Shown: piece by piece, positions 11,989-24,450 of the stretch
Layout: each line of letters begins with the position of its first letter
How positions within the stretch are numbered: position 1 is the first letter of the stretch
Assembly (NCBI RefSeq): GCF_004027225.2
Contig: NC_044282.2
Coordinates: 70,109,787-70,173,786 of the forward strand
Length of the DNA stretch: 64,000 nt
Direction of reading: 5' to 3'
Source: Strigops habroptila
Taxonomy: Eukaryota; Chordata; Aves; Psittaciformes; Psittacidae
Translations under genes and position numbers: made by a program
Notes under the pieces: model-generated
What the model was told of the DNA's origin: nothing
Seen by the model: only the letters and a program-made list of their open reading frames with translations
Databases searched by the model: none

Positions 11989-14900
11989 TTTGGCAGTTTT
12001 CTCTTTGATTATGTTCATCTCTGAAGTGCTCTCAGTCTAGCTAACAGAGCTGTCTTGGTGTTCCCTGTGGTTCAGTAGAGCAGATCACACAGATTACTTC
12101 ACTTGCAGAGTCCTCTAAAGCAGCATGGTTTGAACAAGCCCATTGCTTTGTTCCCTCTTAGAGGAAGAGAAGTCCTTTAATCTTTCAGATGTTCCAAAGC
12201 ACAATGTTGATGAGGGATGGTATCTAGACAGAGTGCAAAAAGGTGTCCAGGAAGGGAATAATCTCTCTCTTGTGGAAGGGGTGCAATGTGGGTTCATTTG
12301 TCTTCATTCTCTGCCAACATGCCTTATCCTTCTTAATACGTAAAGTGAGGAGAGTTCACTTCTTGCATCCATTTAGTATGTGGCCTTTCTCATAGATAGC
12401 CAAGTAGGTGCCCAATGCTGATAATGAATGTTTTTGGTCTGAACGTCTTCCCTCTCAATTATCTCCAGATAATTTTGTCAATTACTGAATGGACATCAGT
12501 GACCTTGGACAGATTGAAGTGTTGTCACAGGTCCCATTTCCAACTTCCTTCAACAGTTTTCCTTTACAGAACACCACTGTATTACAAGTCTATAGAATAT
12601 TAGTTTGCTACTGAACAAGAAGAATGAGGAGGTTAGGATAGCTTCTCTGCTGGCTTAAAAGGACCTGCTCAGGTAGCACTGGAAGTGGGCTATATAGTGC
12701 CCCTGGGAGAGAGACTTGGTGTATTGGCCCCTCTTCTGTCTCAGAAGCAATATTGAAAGCACCTATGCTGCGCAGGGTACCAGGGATGTGTATTTGCTTA
12801 TAAACAGGTTAGCTGAACTGAGCCAGATCTTAACCTACAGGCCAGATCATTTGACAGACCAAAACTAGCCTTGGCTACCAGCAGAGTGATGATATCAAGG
12901 TTTGACATCTGTCCTTTTCGGAGGACAAGATTGATAAAGCTGGAGCTAGCCTGGATCTGGAGCAATTCAAATCCCTGGGCATGGTGGACCAGTGGGGCTG
13001 AGCTTTCCAAGCAGCCTGGAGGTTAAATCTTCAAGCTGGCTAAATCTCTTCTTGGGTCTAGTTTGGTAGAGGGTCTCAAAGTTTTCTTATATATATGTGA
13101 AGGTAATTGTTGTCTCCTCTTCTGTGATTATCCAAGTTCTGAGAGTCTGAGGGTCTCCTGTAGAAACCAAAGTACCAAAGGCTACTCTGATAACACATTC
13201 CTGAAGTGGGCTACAAGATGCCTTACCAAAAGCAACCTCATCCAGCTCCAAGGGTGAAACTCAGCAGTGCCCCTTACTACTCACCTGGGCACAGGTAAAC
13301 CATGAGTTTGGCAGGAGAAACCGCCAGGCTACAAGTTCACTTATCTAACAGCCTTTCTCTTTTGCATTTGAATAGTTGTATTTGCCCTGTAAAAATACTC
13401 AGATACAATATTTTTTCCTTCTTTGCACCCTTACTCATATCTTCCCATGTGTTGCAGCAGCTGTCCTGTAGGGTGGTGAGAAAGCATGCAGGTAAATATT
13501 GATCATCTCTTTGTAGTAATTCAGCAAAGAAATGTTTCTCTACTTTTCACCTGAATTGCATCTCTTCTCTCAAATGAGTTAGTTACTGTGGAGTATCCTT
13601 GGGAGAGAAATCCTTACATTTGTGAATGAAACAAGCCTTTAAAATAGGCACAGAATTTCTAATAAGTGATCCCCAGAGTCCTATAACCGTTTTGCTTACT
13701 TCATTAGTGCCTAAATAGCAGGGGATATTGTGTGGGGAAGGAAGAGGAGGTGGGAGGCAGCTGACGAGAGGAGTGATGTACCCTGCTAACAAAATTTATC
13801 TGAATCAATACAACCAGGACCTCTGCTTCCTTTCAACTGCCTCATGCTGAGCAACCATGTTAAGGGGGAAGAAAAATATTTAAAGCTGTACTAACTAAAG
13901 CCCCATAGAAAAACAAGATACATATGAGCAGAGCTGGTGCTGCTATGGATGGGAAGCCCACACAGCACTGGGATCAGCACATCGCTGCCATGTGATGGCA
14001 TCGATTGCTGCAGCCCTGGCTCAGTGCACATGTGCCACTGCTCCCTCGCACTGCCTTTCCTTTGCTCCAGTGCAGTGTTCAGCAGCAGGGACTTTAATTT
14101 TTTTTTTCTTCTAGTGCTAAAGAAAAGTGCATCTGGAGTAGGAGAGCTGGAGGGGGAGGAAGAGCTTGCCTTAAACACCAGATAGGGCGGTACACGTGGC
14201 ATTACTGGAAGAGGCCCCAAATGATGACTACCTGTCCTTGAGGCTTTTCTTATTCTCTTCAGAGAGCTGCACTTGCTCAGGAAGGAGCTAATCCTGTCAG
14301 TCATCAAAGGCCACCAAGGCACTAATGTGTGAGTGTATTTTAGGGCCAGCAGCACAGCACGGTTCACCAGAGCCTCAGCCCTCTCACCCTCCCCTTCCAC
14401 CCTGTCAAAGTCTAGGCTGCTTCTCCTGCAGCACTGCCCTGCTGGCAACTGTGACTCTCTACTGCTTGACGTAAACTAGGGCTATCAGCTGAGGATATAG
14501 CAGCTTAATAACAGTCTCTGCTTCTGGAAAACAACTATGGTAGTCCCTCAGGCTACCAGTGCTGCTTATTCCTTCCCCAGGGTCCAAGGGAGCAGATTTG
14601 ATGGCTATATGAGGACAGCAGTGTAAAAGTAACTCCTGCAGAGGTCAACAGGCTTCTGTTTGGCTGGAAACTGCCTGGTCCTGCATCAAATGCCAGTGTA
14701 GGGGAGATGAATTTTGTGAACCAGGAAAGGTCAGGAGAAACGCATCCTTCTTGCGAAGGAAATGGACAAGAGTGAAAGACTGAGGATCTTTCTGGCTGAA
14801 AATCAATCGAAATGGGGATACAGTTTTAACCTGTTAACTGTTCCCCAAGACAGTGGTTCTTCCTCACCAGGATTTCTCCATCAATCAATTCTCTACTACA

Positions 14901-16522
14901 ACACTGTCTTCAGGAAGAAGACATCATCTTCCTGGTGTTTGTGATGAAAATTGTACTCTTTGCTCTCTGGGGGTGATTTCCCCTGAGGTGGAGTAATGGC
15001 TTCCCTGCTTCCCTAAGCATGGTCTTTGCCTGCTCCTCGTTTTCTTCCCTGAATGCTTGTTTCCATGGGAAAAGGTGGGTTATGCCTCACTCTTGCCAAT
15101 GCCCTGGTGAGGGCTGTCAGAGTCCTTTTCAAACTGTCTGCTGATGTGGGCAGCAGGCAGTGACTGCTGCTTACAGTGGGGGTTTTGTGGGGCTTTCAGG
15201 AGCAGAAACTCTGTTCTGTAAACTCCAGCAGCACATAGGCTGTATGTTGAAGTAATCAGCATCCTTGATCTTCCCCACTGAGACCCAGCAGTCAGCTTAT
15301 TTGCACCCAGCTGCAGCAAAAATACAAAGCTATGAAGAAAACAAATATGAAATTCTTATTTAATGAACTCTGGAAATGAATAATGAATACATCATTTTAA
15401 GTGGTTCTTCAGTCTGCTACAGAGTGCTGCTATCCTGAGATATGAGACAGCATGAATCTCGAGTAATGTGAAGGAGGACAGTCATTGATTTCTGAATGAA
15501 GGGATCACAGGATGAATGGAAGAGCTAATTGTTTCTTGAAGCAAACTTTTTAGACCTTTGGTATCTAAGAAGAAAACTTGGCAATGTGCTGAGCCTAAAT
15601 TTTTAAACACAGTGTGGAAGATGGGCTTGAACTATTGTTGCCTTGAGTTGGTGTCATGCCAATGATTTCAACAGAGGGTTTGCAACAGTCATATCAGCTC
15701 CATGCACTTTGTTGGAACTACAATGAGAAATAGAAGACTAAGTTTTTGCAGCAAGATTCCAATTTTCTGGAAGATCCTATGATGACAAAAAAGGAGAACA
15801 TATGGCCTACTTGAAGTGATTTCTTACATGTCTTGCGTTACATATCTTTGCCATATGATGTTCAAGTTTAGGCTTTACTTATAAAACAAGAAAGCTAGTT
15901 GGGATCTTTACCTGTTGGGAGACTGACTCACATTTCAAAAAAGTCATACAGCATTTCTTCCTAGCCCTGAAAGATTCTTACAGGTCGATCTTTGGTTCTT
16001 ACAAGTTGGTCATAAATTATTGCTTATGTCTCAAGGTTCTTAGGATAGCTATTCCTTTTGGATTTAGTCTCCCTTGGCATCCTCAGTGGGTAGACTCATG
16101 ATAGTGAATGCACTTTGTAGATAGATGACTCAAGAAGTATTTCCTTTTTAGAGTGTCTTTAAAATAGCTTCCTTCAAATTATGGAATCTAAATGATTCTA
16201 TAAAAATGTGAATGTGTATAGAAGTATGAGTGTGAAAATGTATGGATAAAAGAAGACCAATTTAAAAATTAACAAACCAGGAAAATAAAATTCTTAGAGT
16301 TCCTATAGCAAAGGTGCAATGTTTTCAGGAGATAAATGTGCAAGTAGCCAGCGGCTCAGCATTATCAAGGCGACAGTTTATTGTAAAGGCATCTTTCCAA
16401 TCTGTGTTTTACAGACTTGTCAGGCAATGATGTGAAGGTGGGGATGAGTGGTGGAGGTCAAGGAGCCTCAGTGCGGTTCAGAGTGCTGCCTGTGTTAGTC
16501 TGTATTGCCCTTTCTGCCCTAC

Positions 16523-16553
16523 CATCATGGGGCTATGCCTGATCCCCATGATG
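16523..16553. repeat. 10-bp perfect inverted repeat
   Basis: CATCATGGGG and CCCCATGATG separated by 11 bases. No associated gene. Confidence 0.8.
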
Positions 16554-19500
16554 TGATAGTGTCTCTGGAGCTTTGACAGGCAGATTCCTGCAGGAAAAAC
16601 CTCCTTACTAAGACTGGTTTCCATTTCTACTCAATAAAGCAGGCATTGGTTAGATGGTGTGGAAGTAGGCATCTCTTGTAGGGCTCCTTGCCAAGCTTCT
16701 TGGGAGCCAGATGTCGGTGGCAAGTGAGTTTATCTGAAGTAAGCCCTTTGCTGAAGCACATGTGATGTGCTTCACTTGCTTTCACTCTTGAGAGCTAATT
16801 ACAAACCAGTAAACTCCTTGGGGTAACACATGGTTGCTATTGTCATGTGTGAGACACAGTTGTGGCCAATAACTTTCCTTTCACACCAAGGTTTGCATCT
16901 TGCTTCAAGGTCAAGTCTGACTTAAATCACTCTGCTTACTTCTTAATGCTTTTCCCCAGCCTAAAAATCAAGGGTTAAATTATTGTATTGTTACATGTAA
17001 AGACAAAGGAATTTAATTCTTTAAAACATGCCAGACATCTATTTGAAATTGGGAGCTAGGTCCCTAAATATCTTTCAAAATCCGGAGCTGTGCACCAGAT
17101 TGAGAATCAGCATTTAAAGAGTAATTCCACAAAGGAAGTGGAGCATCTTAGTGAAATTATTTCCTTTAGCAAATAGTTGCACAGCATGAAGAAAGCAGAG
17201 CCAGCATCTTGCATGGGGAAATCATGCTTATTCTCCCTCTCCTCAGGCATCTTTTCTAGTCCTTTTTCTGCTATAGATGTATCCAGTCCACGTCATGGTG
17301 CTATGCACAGAATGTACCAAACTAGGTATCAACTGGTCTCTTTGGCACCATGTGGCAGGTCAGAGTGAACTTTGTGTCGCACAGACGATTGAACCCTTGT
17401 TATGTCCTTAAGGGATTTTACTGTAGGTATAGATGACATAAATACACTGAAAAAGAATTACTGGCCTGAAGAATTAGTCCAAGACAACATCAGAGATGCT
17501 TAAAAGCAGACTGTTAATATGGTATGTCAGGCTCATGTAACTGGACGTTGAGCCATGTTATCTATATACACATCTGAGGTTACATGCAAATGTAGGGGCT
17601 GCAGTTGGGGTCAGTACCCCAGGAAATGGACAGGAAGATCCTATCAGTTACTGATGTCTGAGTATCAAAGATTGATAATGTACCTGGTAGGGAAAACTCA
17701 ATTCCTGATCATCTTTAAAGGCAATATTAACACGGCAGATCGTGGTTAATGTGTCAGGAATTGATAACAGTCTAGAACAAATCTCCAGAGTTTCCTTATC
17801 CTGGATGCTGGGAACATGTGATGTACAAACATATTTGCAGTGTCTGGAAGGGGAAGGAAACCTTCTAGACAGGTGGAGCTCACCAGCTTTCAAAAACCTA
17901 GCTTCTGCTTCGAGATCAAACAACTGCCATATGGTGCTGTTTTTCCTATAGCACCAACATATTTAGCTCTGCCAGGGAAAGTCTGGGGAGCTGATTCTTG
18001 GTGGCCACGTAGGATATGGCTAAAATTGGAGTAAACCACCACCGAAGCACGGAACAGCTCTGGAGAAAGGAGGCTGAATAGCAAGTATAGCAAGTGCAGG
18101 AGGGAGCGATGCAGTGGGTCGTTTAGGGAAGGAGGTACTGCTGAATTTGACCCCTGAGCTTTATTTTATGAAAGCCTGACAGCTGCACTGATACAGGTGT
18201 TAAAATAATATTATAAACCGCTTTATATAACTAAACTCCTCCACCAAGCTCTGAATCAACATCATTTCAGCTTAAAAATAAATAATTGCATGCTACTGCT
18301 TTGATTCTCAGCTCTAAGACCAAATCTTATTAGGAGCTTCAATAACAGCACATCTAACTAAGAGCAAAATTTGGCTCACAAACTTTCACCTCTGCAACAC
18401 CCCCTTTTCATTTGAATGTTCAAAGTTGCAGCAAAACATATCTTTGAAAAATTAACTATTAACTGCATGCTGTAGTAATTTTTCTAGTGGTAACTGTTAC
18501 ATAGTACAGCTGCACTGTAATAAACTTTTTGTGGTACCTTAAATTTATCTTGTTATTGTCTATCAAGTCCTGTTAATGCTCATCTTGTTCCAGTGCTGAC
18601 TCAGTTGATGAGCATAATTTCATGATGTAGGCAGCCCTAATCGTGATCTTCAGAGTATCCAGAACCTTCCTCAAAAGCCTTTTTGCAAGTGACTAAAGCA
18701 TGAAAGATCTTCAGGCTTAAGGTAGCTCTATAAATGCAAGTAACATATCTTATTTGGGCATTACAAATGCAATTGTAACTCAGGCTTTCTCAATACTTCA
18801 TTAATAAAGGGATGCACGCAGGCACCATTTGTTACTCTGCGCACCTAAGCAGCTTACTGTGTCATGTTGGGAAATAAAAAAAGCAAAGCATAGAGTATTA
18901 AAGCCTGAATAATGTTTTTTTCCCCTTTGTCTCCCTTCCCCCTTTCAGGCTTTCTGCTCCAGTAGCTTGTATTGTAGTCGTACTATGAGCAACTTGAAAG
19001 CATCCCTAATGCTGCATCCCTGGCACTGTAAGCAAGTAAACTATTTTTGTGCAGCAATCTGTAAGCTGCACTTCAAGAAACATTTCCTCATCTGCTGACA
19101 GACACTCAGGAAGGCTCAGTGAGGATTGAGCAAAGAGGGCACTGGCAGAATGAGGAAACTTACCTCATCTTCTTTGATGCATTAAATTCAAAGCAGCAGG
19201 AGGAAGGGTCTAATAGCAATGGATTTTGCCTGTCTGGCCGTCAGCACTTTGAGAGTGAATGGTTCTGCTGTTGTATTGAGTCACTGTTATCCATGGTTCA
19301 TATTCAGTTTGTGAGCTGCAAAGCAGTGAGTGCAGAAGAGAGGAGGAAGGGAAAGGTACTGGCCTTGCAGGATGGCTGGTGCCCATAGCAGACACATGCC
19401 AACGCAACCAGCTGAAGCGCATGAAGTGGAGTGTCAGGGGATGGCACCTTGCAAAACAACTTGGCGATAGAGGCTACCCAAACTTCATTTGTTTTTCTAT

Positions 19501-21645
19501 GAGTCCTGTTCTAAACCTGCTCTGTTTACAAATTAGGAGATAATTTTGCCTTACACTCAAGTTTTGACCTGAGAAATAAGTTGCTTCTTCTCTCTAAGTC
19601 TAGTATCATCTCTGGTTATGAGCAGGGTGGGTGGAGACCTTCACACCAGCTGAGGGCTGGTAGCAGCAGGCTCATCCCGCTGGAGTGTCTTGGCACTAAG
19701 TTTAACTGCACAGAGGATATTGGGCACCTGCAAGATGTAATCAATGTCAGAGTGAGCTTTCACATTAAGCTGGTTTGGTTTGCCCTTAGATCTGTCCCTC
19801 CTGGGCAAAATCCTTTCCTTCCTGGAAAACCATGAGTCTTCCTGCCCTAAAGTCACATCTGGCATCCAGGAAAGCTGCTTTTCCCTTTGTTTTAGTTTCC
19901 AAGCAGTTTCCTGTAACTGTCTTGGGATTTAAAGCTGGATTTGTTGAAGTCTTATGCTCTTTCCCTCCCCCTCCAGTATTTCACGGGAACCTTCTTCTCT
20001 TTTCCTGTCTTCTGCTAAAGAACAAATTGCTTTGCACTGTTGGAGTTGCAGTTTGCTGTGCTGTTCTTGTACTAGATCCTTTCAGAGACTGGAGGGTTGG
20101 ACCAGACCTTTTGAACACACTCCCCCATGCAGCACTTTCAAGGTTCACTTGCTTTTTAGCAAGCCAGAGTTGACACCAACTTACTTCAGTGCTGATGGAT
20201 GATTCTCCCCTACTTCTTGGTCTTTGTGAATGAACTGTTGGCAAATGTTCCTGGCTGCAGCTGCTAAAGCCTTAATCTCTCTCTGTGTGGAGATAGAGAA
20301 GTTGCTTTTAGTGAGTCCCCAAAGTCTATTGCTGCGGTGTCAAGAGCTTGGTTCATCACAGGAACAGAGCAAAGTCTGCAGAAGCCAAGTTCACTGAACT
20401 GATGTCAGAGCTGGCTTTGATGGGACCCATTGGGAATTGGTACCTGCAGCATCTTGCAGCATAATGTGTGGGCTGCATTTGGAGGTCTGGTGTCCCAGTT
20501 AGCTCTAGTTAATGTATGAAGACTGGTGGTACTATAATCTAGGATAAACCTACCCTGCATCCTATAAAAAAGCAGCAACACTCCCTGAGATGAGGAAAAG
20601 CCAAAAGCTTTAAGCTGAGATCTTTTTAATACCTGTGTTGCACTGCTTGACTGCAGGTTCTTGGAACTGGTTTGAATGGCAGCCTAGGGAGGAGCCTAGA
20701 GGAGAGCCCTTCTCCCTCCCAGAGTGGTCTGGCCTGGGGTGGAATTAACCTCTTTGTTCAGTGCAGAGGAAAAAGAATACAAAGGAGGCCAGGCTTGACC
20801 TACATTTGATCCTTGCAACATGCAAGTTCTGCTTCCTGAGCTTTTTCTTGCTGTGACCTTTTGTTCCTAGGAGGTAGGTTAGAACTGCTTTGAGGCATTG
20901 CTGTGTGTTTTGTACAGAAGAACTTTCCTTCCAACAGGAAAGGATAATTTGAAGATTGTTATTTCAGGAAAACTTCAGGAAATCCCAAAGTCAAATTAAA
21001 AAAAGGAAACTTGTTCTTGTGAAGTCTACAAATATCATAGGATTAAATCACTCTTTAGGTTCTGACATTATGGATGGGATGATTGCCATTGATATATCAT
21101 ATGTGCCAAGTGCTTCAGAAGAGGATGTTTTCCCAAAGACTCTTTCACCACCAATTAAATCTCAGTGAGTGGGGAAAGAGACATGGTCTGCTTCAAATCC
21201 AGCAGAGTGAGGGAAGGCCAAGGTGCTGGCATTTGAAATGTCAGGTGTTCTGGCTGAGAGAAGTATGGATATTTTCCTCCAGTATTTTGATCACTGCATG
21301 TGAAAGAGCCGAGGACAGAAATGGGTTATTCAGAGGACAAGAGATTCAGAGCAGCATATGGTAGTCCGAGGCAGAGCTGTGCCAATGTGGGTTTTTTTCC
21401 ACTCCCTTCCTTCTGTTTTCTGGAGGAACAAAGGCATGGGTGAGGGAGCACTTGAGGAAAGCTGTCTGGGGTTGAACAGGACATCTGACCTGAAACAAAA
21501 TGCCTGCATTCATTAAATGGGGAGCTGAAGCTTAGATCAGGAGAGCCATTCACAAGCCTTAAGTGATGACTTCTCCCCTGTACCTTCCCCATCCTTTCCT
21601 TAGCTGCCACTTACTCCCAAGCTGCTTTGGGTCTTTAGTTGATGA

Positions 21646-21673
21646 AAATAAGGGTCTGAAAAGACCCTTATTT
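21646..21673. repeat. 12-bp perfect hairpin with GAAA tetraloop
   Basis: AAATAAGGGTCT, loop GAAA, AGACCCTTATTT. In RNA transcribed from the plus strand the loop is a stable GNRA type. Confidence 0.85.
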
Positions 21674-23879
21674 GATGGGAGCACAGACAGATACCTGAGG
21701 CCTTGGGCCTCTTCCAACACCACTGCAGAGCTGGTGGTGCTGTGTTAGATTTACTCCAACAAATGCACAGGACCTCTTGCATAGTTCCTATGAGGAGTCA
21801 CTGGCAAGACTTAAAGGCCACATTAGGGCTTTTTGAAGATGTGATCCGCTAAGCAGTGACTAGGCCTCTAGCTGCTCATCTTTTATGAGTCAACATGAGA
21901 GAAGGGCATGCCAAGTTGCTGCGCAATTACATGTCAATGGATGCGTTTTGTTTCATTTTCTCAATGAACAAGGGGATGGAGGAGGATGCAGGTGAAGATG
22001 GACAGAAGGGGCTATTCCTAGCAGCTTGCCCACTGCAAAATCACCTACCTCTGTGGTGGCACAGCGTGCGTGCTCTAGCTGGCACATCATGGTGTTTGCA
22101 AGCGTTATTTGTCACAGCCGATGTGCTGTGGAGGGAAGCAAAAATATTATGCACAAAACCCAAGATATCTGCAGGCAACAATGTCTTCAGAAGGTCCCAT
22201 CTATAGCAGGACTCACTCATGAAGCTGAGCTGACCTATTTTACCTGGCTGGCTCCTGACATAGGCTAAATGCTATCCAGTCACGAGTTATTTTCATGAAG
22301 GCACTCAATGGCTTTTGACTGGGGTTTTCAGCCAGCCCTTTTCCCCTTCTGTGCAGTCTACCCAGGTGAACTCCTCTGAACAGCAGTAAACACCTCAAGG
22401 GCAGAGAGCAGCCTGACCTTATCAGTGGATCTGCCCCTTTTTTTGAAGTGTGCTAAGGTTACCAAGTCAAAGGTAGGAGATGGCAAATGGTGTTTCCTGG
22501 AGCAAAACATCAGCTCCTATCACATTGCTCTTCACTGTGAAGCGAAGCAGGAAGTTGTGACTAAGACAAGGGTGCAACTGTACAACTCAAGGTTTTCTTA
22601 TAATGTTAAGAGGGCTGAGTTAAGGCTGCTGAATTGCAGGCTCGCTTCTGGCACATCCTAGCTTCTGAGAGCTTGACTGTTGGGTTTCCATGCCTTTTCT
22701 GTGTGCTTCTTTAAAAAAAATTAATAAAATTGAAGGATGAAAGGGAACTAGAAACCAGTAAGTCTCATTGTACTGAATTGAATGTAACACCCATAGAGGG
22801 CTGAGAGATTTTGATTAGCTTTACTTGCTTTTATGGACTTGCAGAGCAGTAAACTAGTGAATTCCTGGGACAGGCACATGAGGGCGCAGAGTCTTTACCA
22901 ATGGGTTTTGTGGGCACAGGGTGATGTTTGCCAGGCTCTGTTTCCATTTCAGGATCTAATGTGATCCTGCAGGTTAAAAGGTCTTTCATATCTGATCAGT
23001 CTGGGATGAGCTGTGTCCTTGTCTGTTCCAGGACTGTTTCTTTTCCCCTTTCCTTTCCCCTCTTGCTGCTTGTCCCATCCCAGGATTTCAGCCCTGCTGT
23101 TCCCACGAGGGTGGCCCTGAAAAGGTTCTCTTCATTTATACTCTGCCCCTGTTTAGTTTTCTCTTCTCTCTGTAGCGCCTCATGCTTCTGAGAGTCTATG
23201 CTTGGATCTCACACAGTGCCCTTCTGGTGTCCAATTCCTTCTGGATCATGAGCAGTTAACACAATGTATTGGCTGTGAAATACAACTTGTCAGTGGATTT
23301 TTCTCCTTTAACATGAAAAGGCTGAACCTAACACAGGCAGTGCTGCCACTAAACTTCACGCTATAAACTCTCCCAAGCAGTGATTTGTACTTGCAAAGTA
23401 TCTCCCTTTATCCCTCTCTAGTGGCCAGTACATGAGCAGAGATTTATGAGCTTCCATCACCAGAACAGTTTGCACAGTAGCTGGCCTTGCTATCAAATGT
23501 TGTGATTGCCCCTTGATGATAATCATCCAATGTGGAATATCAAGTTATGGCTGCAAGGGAATAGCAAGTCGGAGCCTCTGTTGATATCAGTCTCTGCAAT
23601 CCCACTGAAGGCAACACAGCTACACCATTTCACACCACACATGGTGTGTGCCAGTCTTTATCTGGCATCTATAGCTCTAATAGGAACATACGCTTTGCTA
23701 AATTAAGAAGGAATATTTTTGTGCTTTCGTACAAGCATGCTAACAATCCTGGCTTATTTTAAGGATGTGTCTTAAAAGCATTAAAAGGGGCATAAAATAA
23801 TAATATATGTAATTTACCACTGTGGAGACCGTCAAGTGTTGTCATGCTACTGGCGTTGCATTTAATACATGGGCTCCAA

Positions 23880-23945
23880 AGAGGTATTGCTAATAGAATT
23901 TGCATTAATATACACAGGTTCTTTAAAAATTAATTAGCCAAAGTA
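23880..23945. promoter_or_regulatory. AT-rich cluster with POU octamer and homeodomain-type sites
   Basis: It contains a perfect octamer ATTTGCAT (23898-23905) and TAATTAG (23931-23937) within non-repetitive AT-rich DNA. It could be a distal enhancer; conservation cannot be judged from one sequence. Confidence 0.2.
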
Positions 23946-24288
23946 GAGCATCATGAGCTGAGACTCTCAAACCGGAGAGAAACATTAAGCAGTAGTGAAA
24001 TAAGCAGTCTCAAAGCTGCTTGGAAAGCTGAAGGAAGCTAGAAATATTGCCCCAGCCATTCCCCCTTGCCCATTGCATCATGAAGGGGATGCAGACATAA
24101 ACTGACAGTGTGAAGCACTGCAGTGGAAAAAATTGAAGGAAATAATAGATTTGGACTGGGCCTGGAGGCTGTTGTGCTGGCGCCGAAGGCTGTTGTGTTG
24201 CAGCTGTAAGCTGGAAAAGCTGCAGAGAAATATAAGGAATCTTTTAAATCTCTAAAGGAAAATGTGATATTTCATACTGCTTTCCTAG

Positions 24289-24450
24289 AGTTTGGGAGGT
24301 GCCAGCACTCTGCAACTTATGCAACACACAGAAGTGTGGGCATGAGTTGATGTGTGAGCATGCACTGAAGACAGATATGTTGCAGAAGATTTGCATAGGT
24401 CGAAATGTCCAACAGCAGCAGCGAGACATTGTGGAGCTCAGCAAGGAAAG
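24289..24450 (+). CDS. Candidate orphan internal exon, Cys-containing peptide
   Basis: Not recognised. A 162-nt open segment is bounded by acceptor-like tttcctag and donor-like GAAAG|GTGTGA, phase 2 to phase 2 (symmetric). It encodes about 54 residues with C-x2-C-x5-C-x4-C spacing (LCNLCNTQKCGHELMCEHAL), then a Q-rich helix (NVQQQQRDIVELSKE). It could be an exon of an unannotated plus-strand transcript or a chance ORF; no partner exon was identified. Confidence 0.18.

Larger units (their letters stand above)
1177..24288. other. Large intergenic stretch
   Basis: 23 kb with only short ORFs, none recognisable; the longest (13891-14448, minus) lacks domain features. It holds the G17 run, two inverted repeats, the 21.6 kb hairpin and the AT-rich cluster at 23.9 kb. 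By synteny this would lie between ANKEF1 and SNAP25, a region that in mammals carries a SNAP25 antisense lncRNA; no orthologue can be identified from sequence alone. Confidence 0.6.

Noticed and set aside
13891-14448. 185-codon minus-strand ORF
   Set aside because: No recognisable domain, Ser-rich and irregular composition, T10 run inside, no splice context; length compatible with chance.
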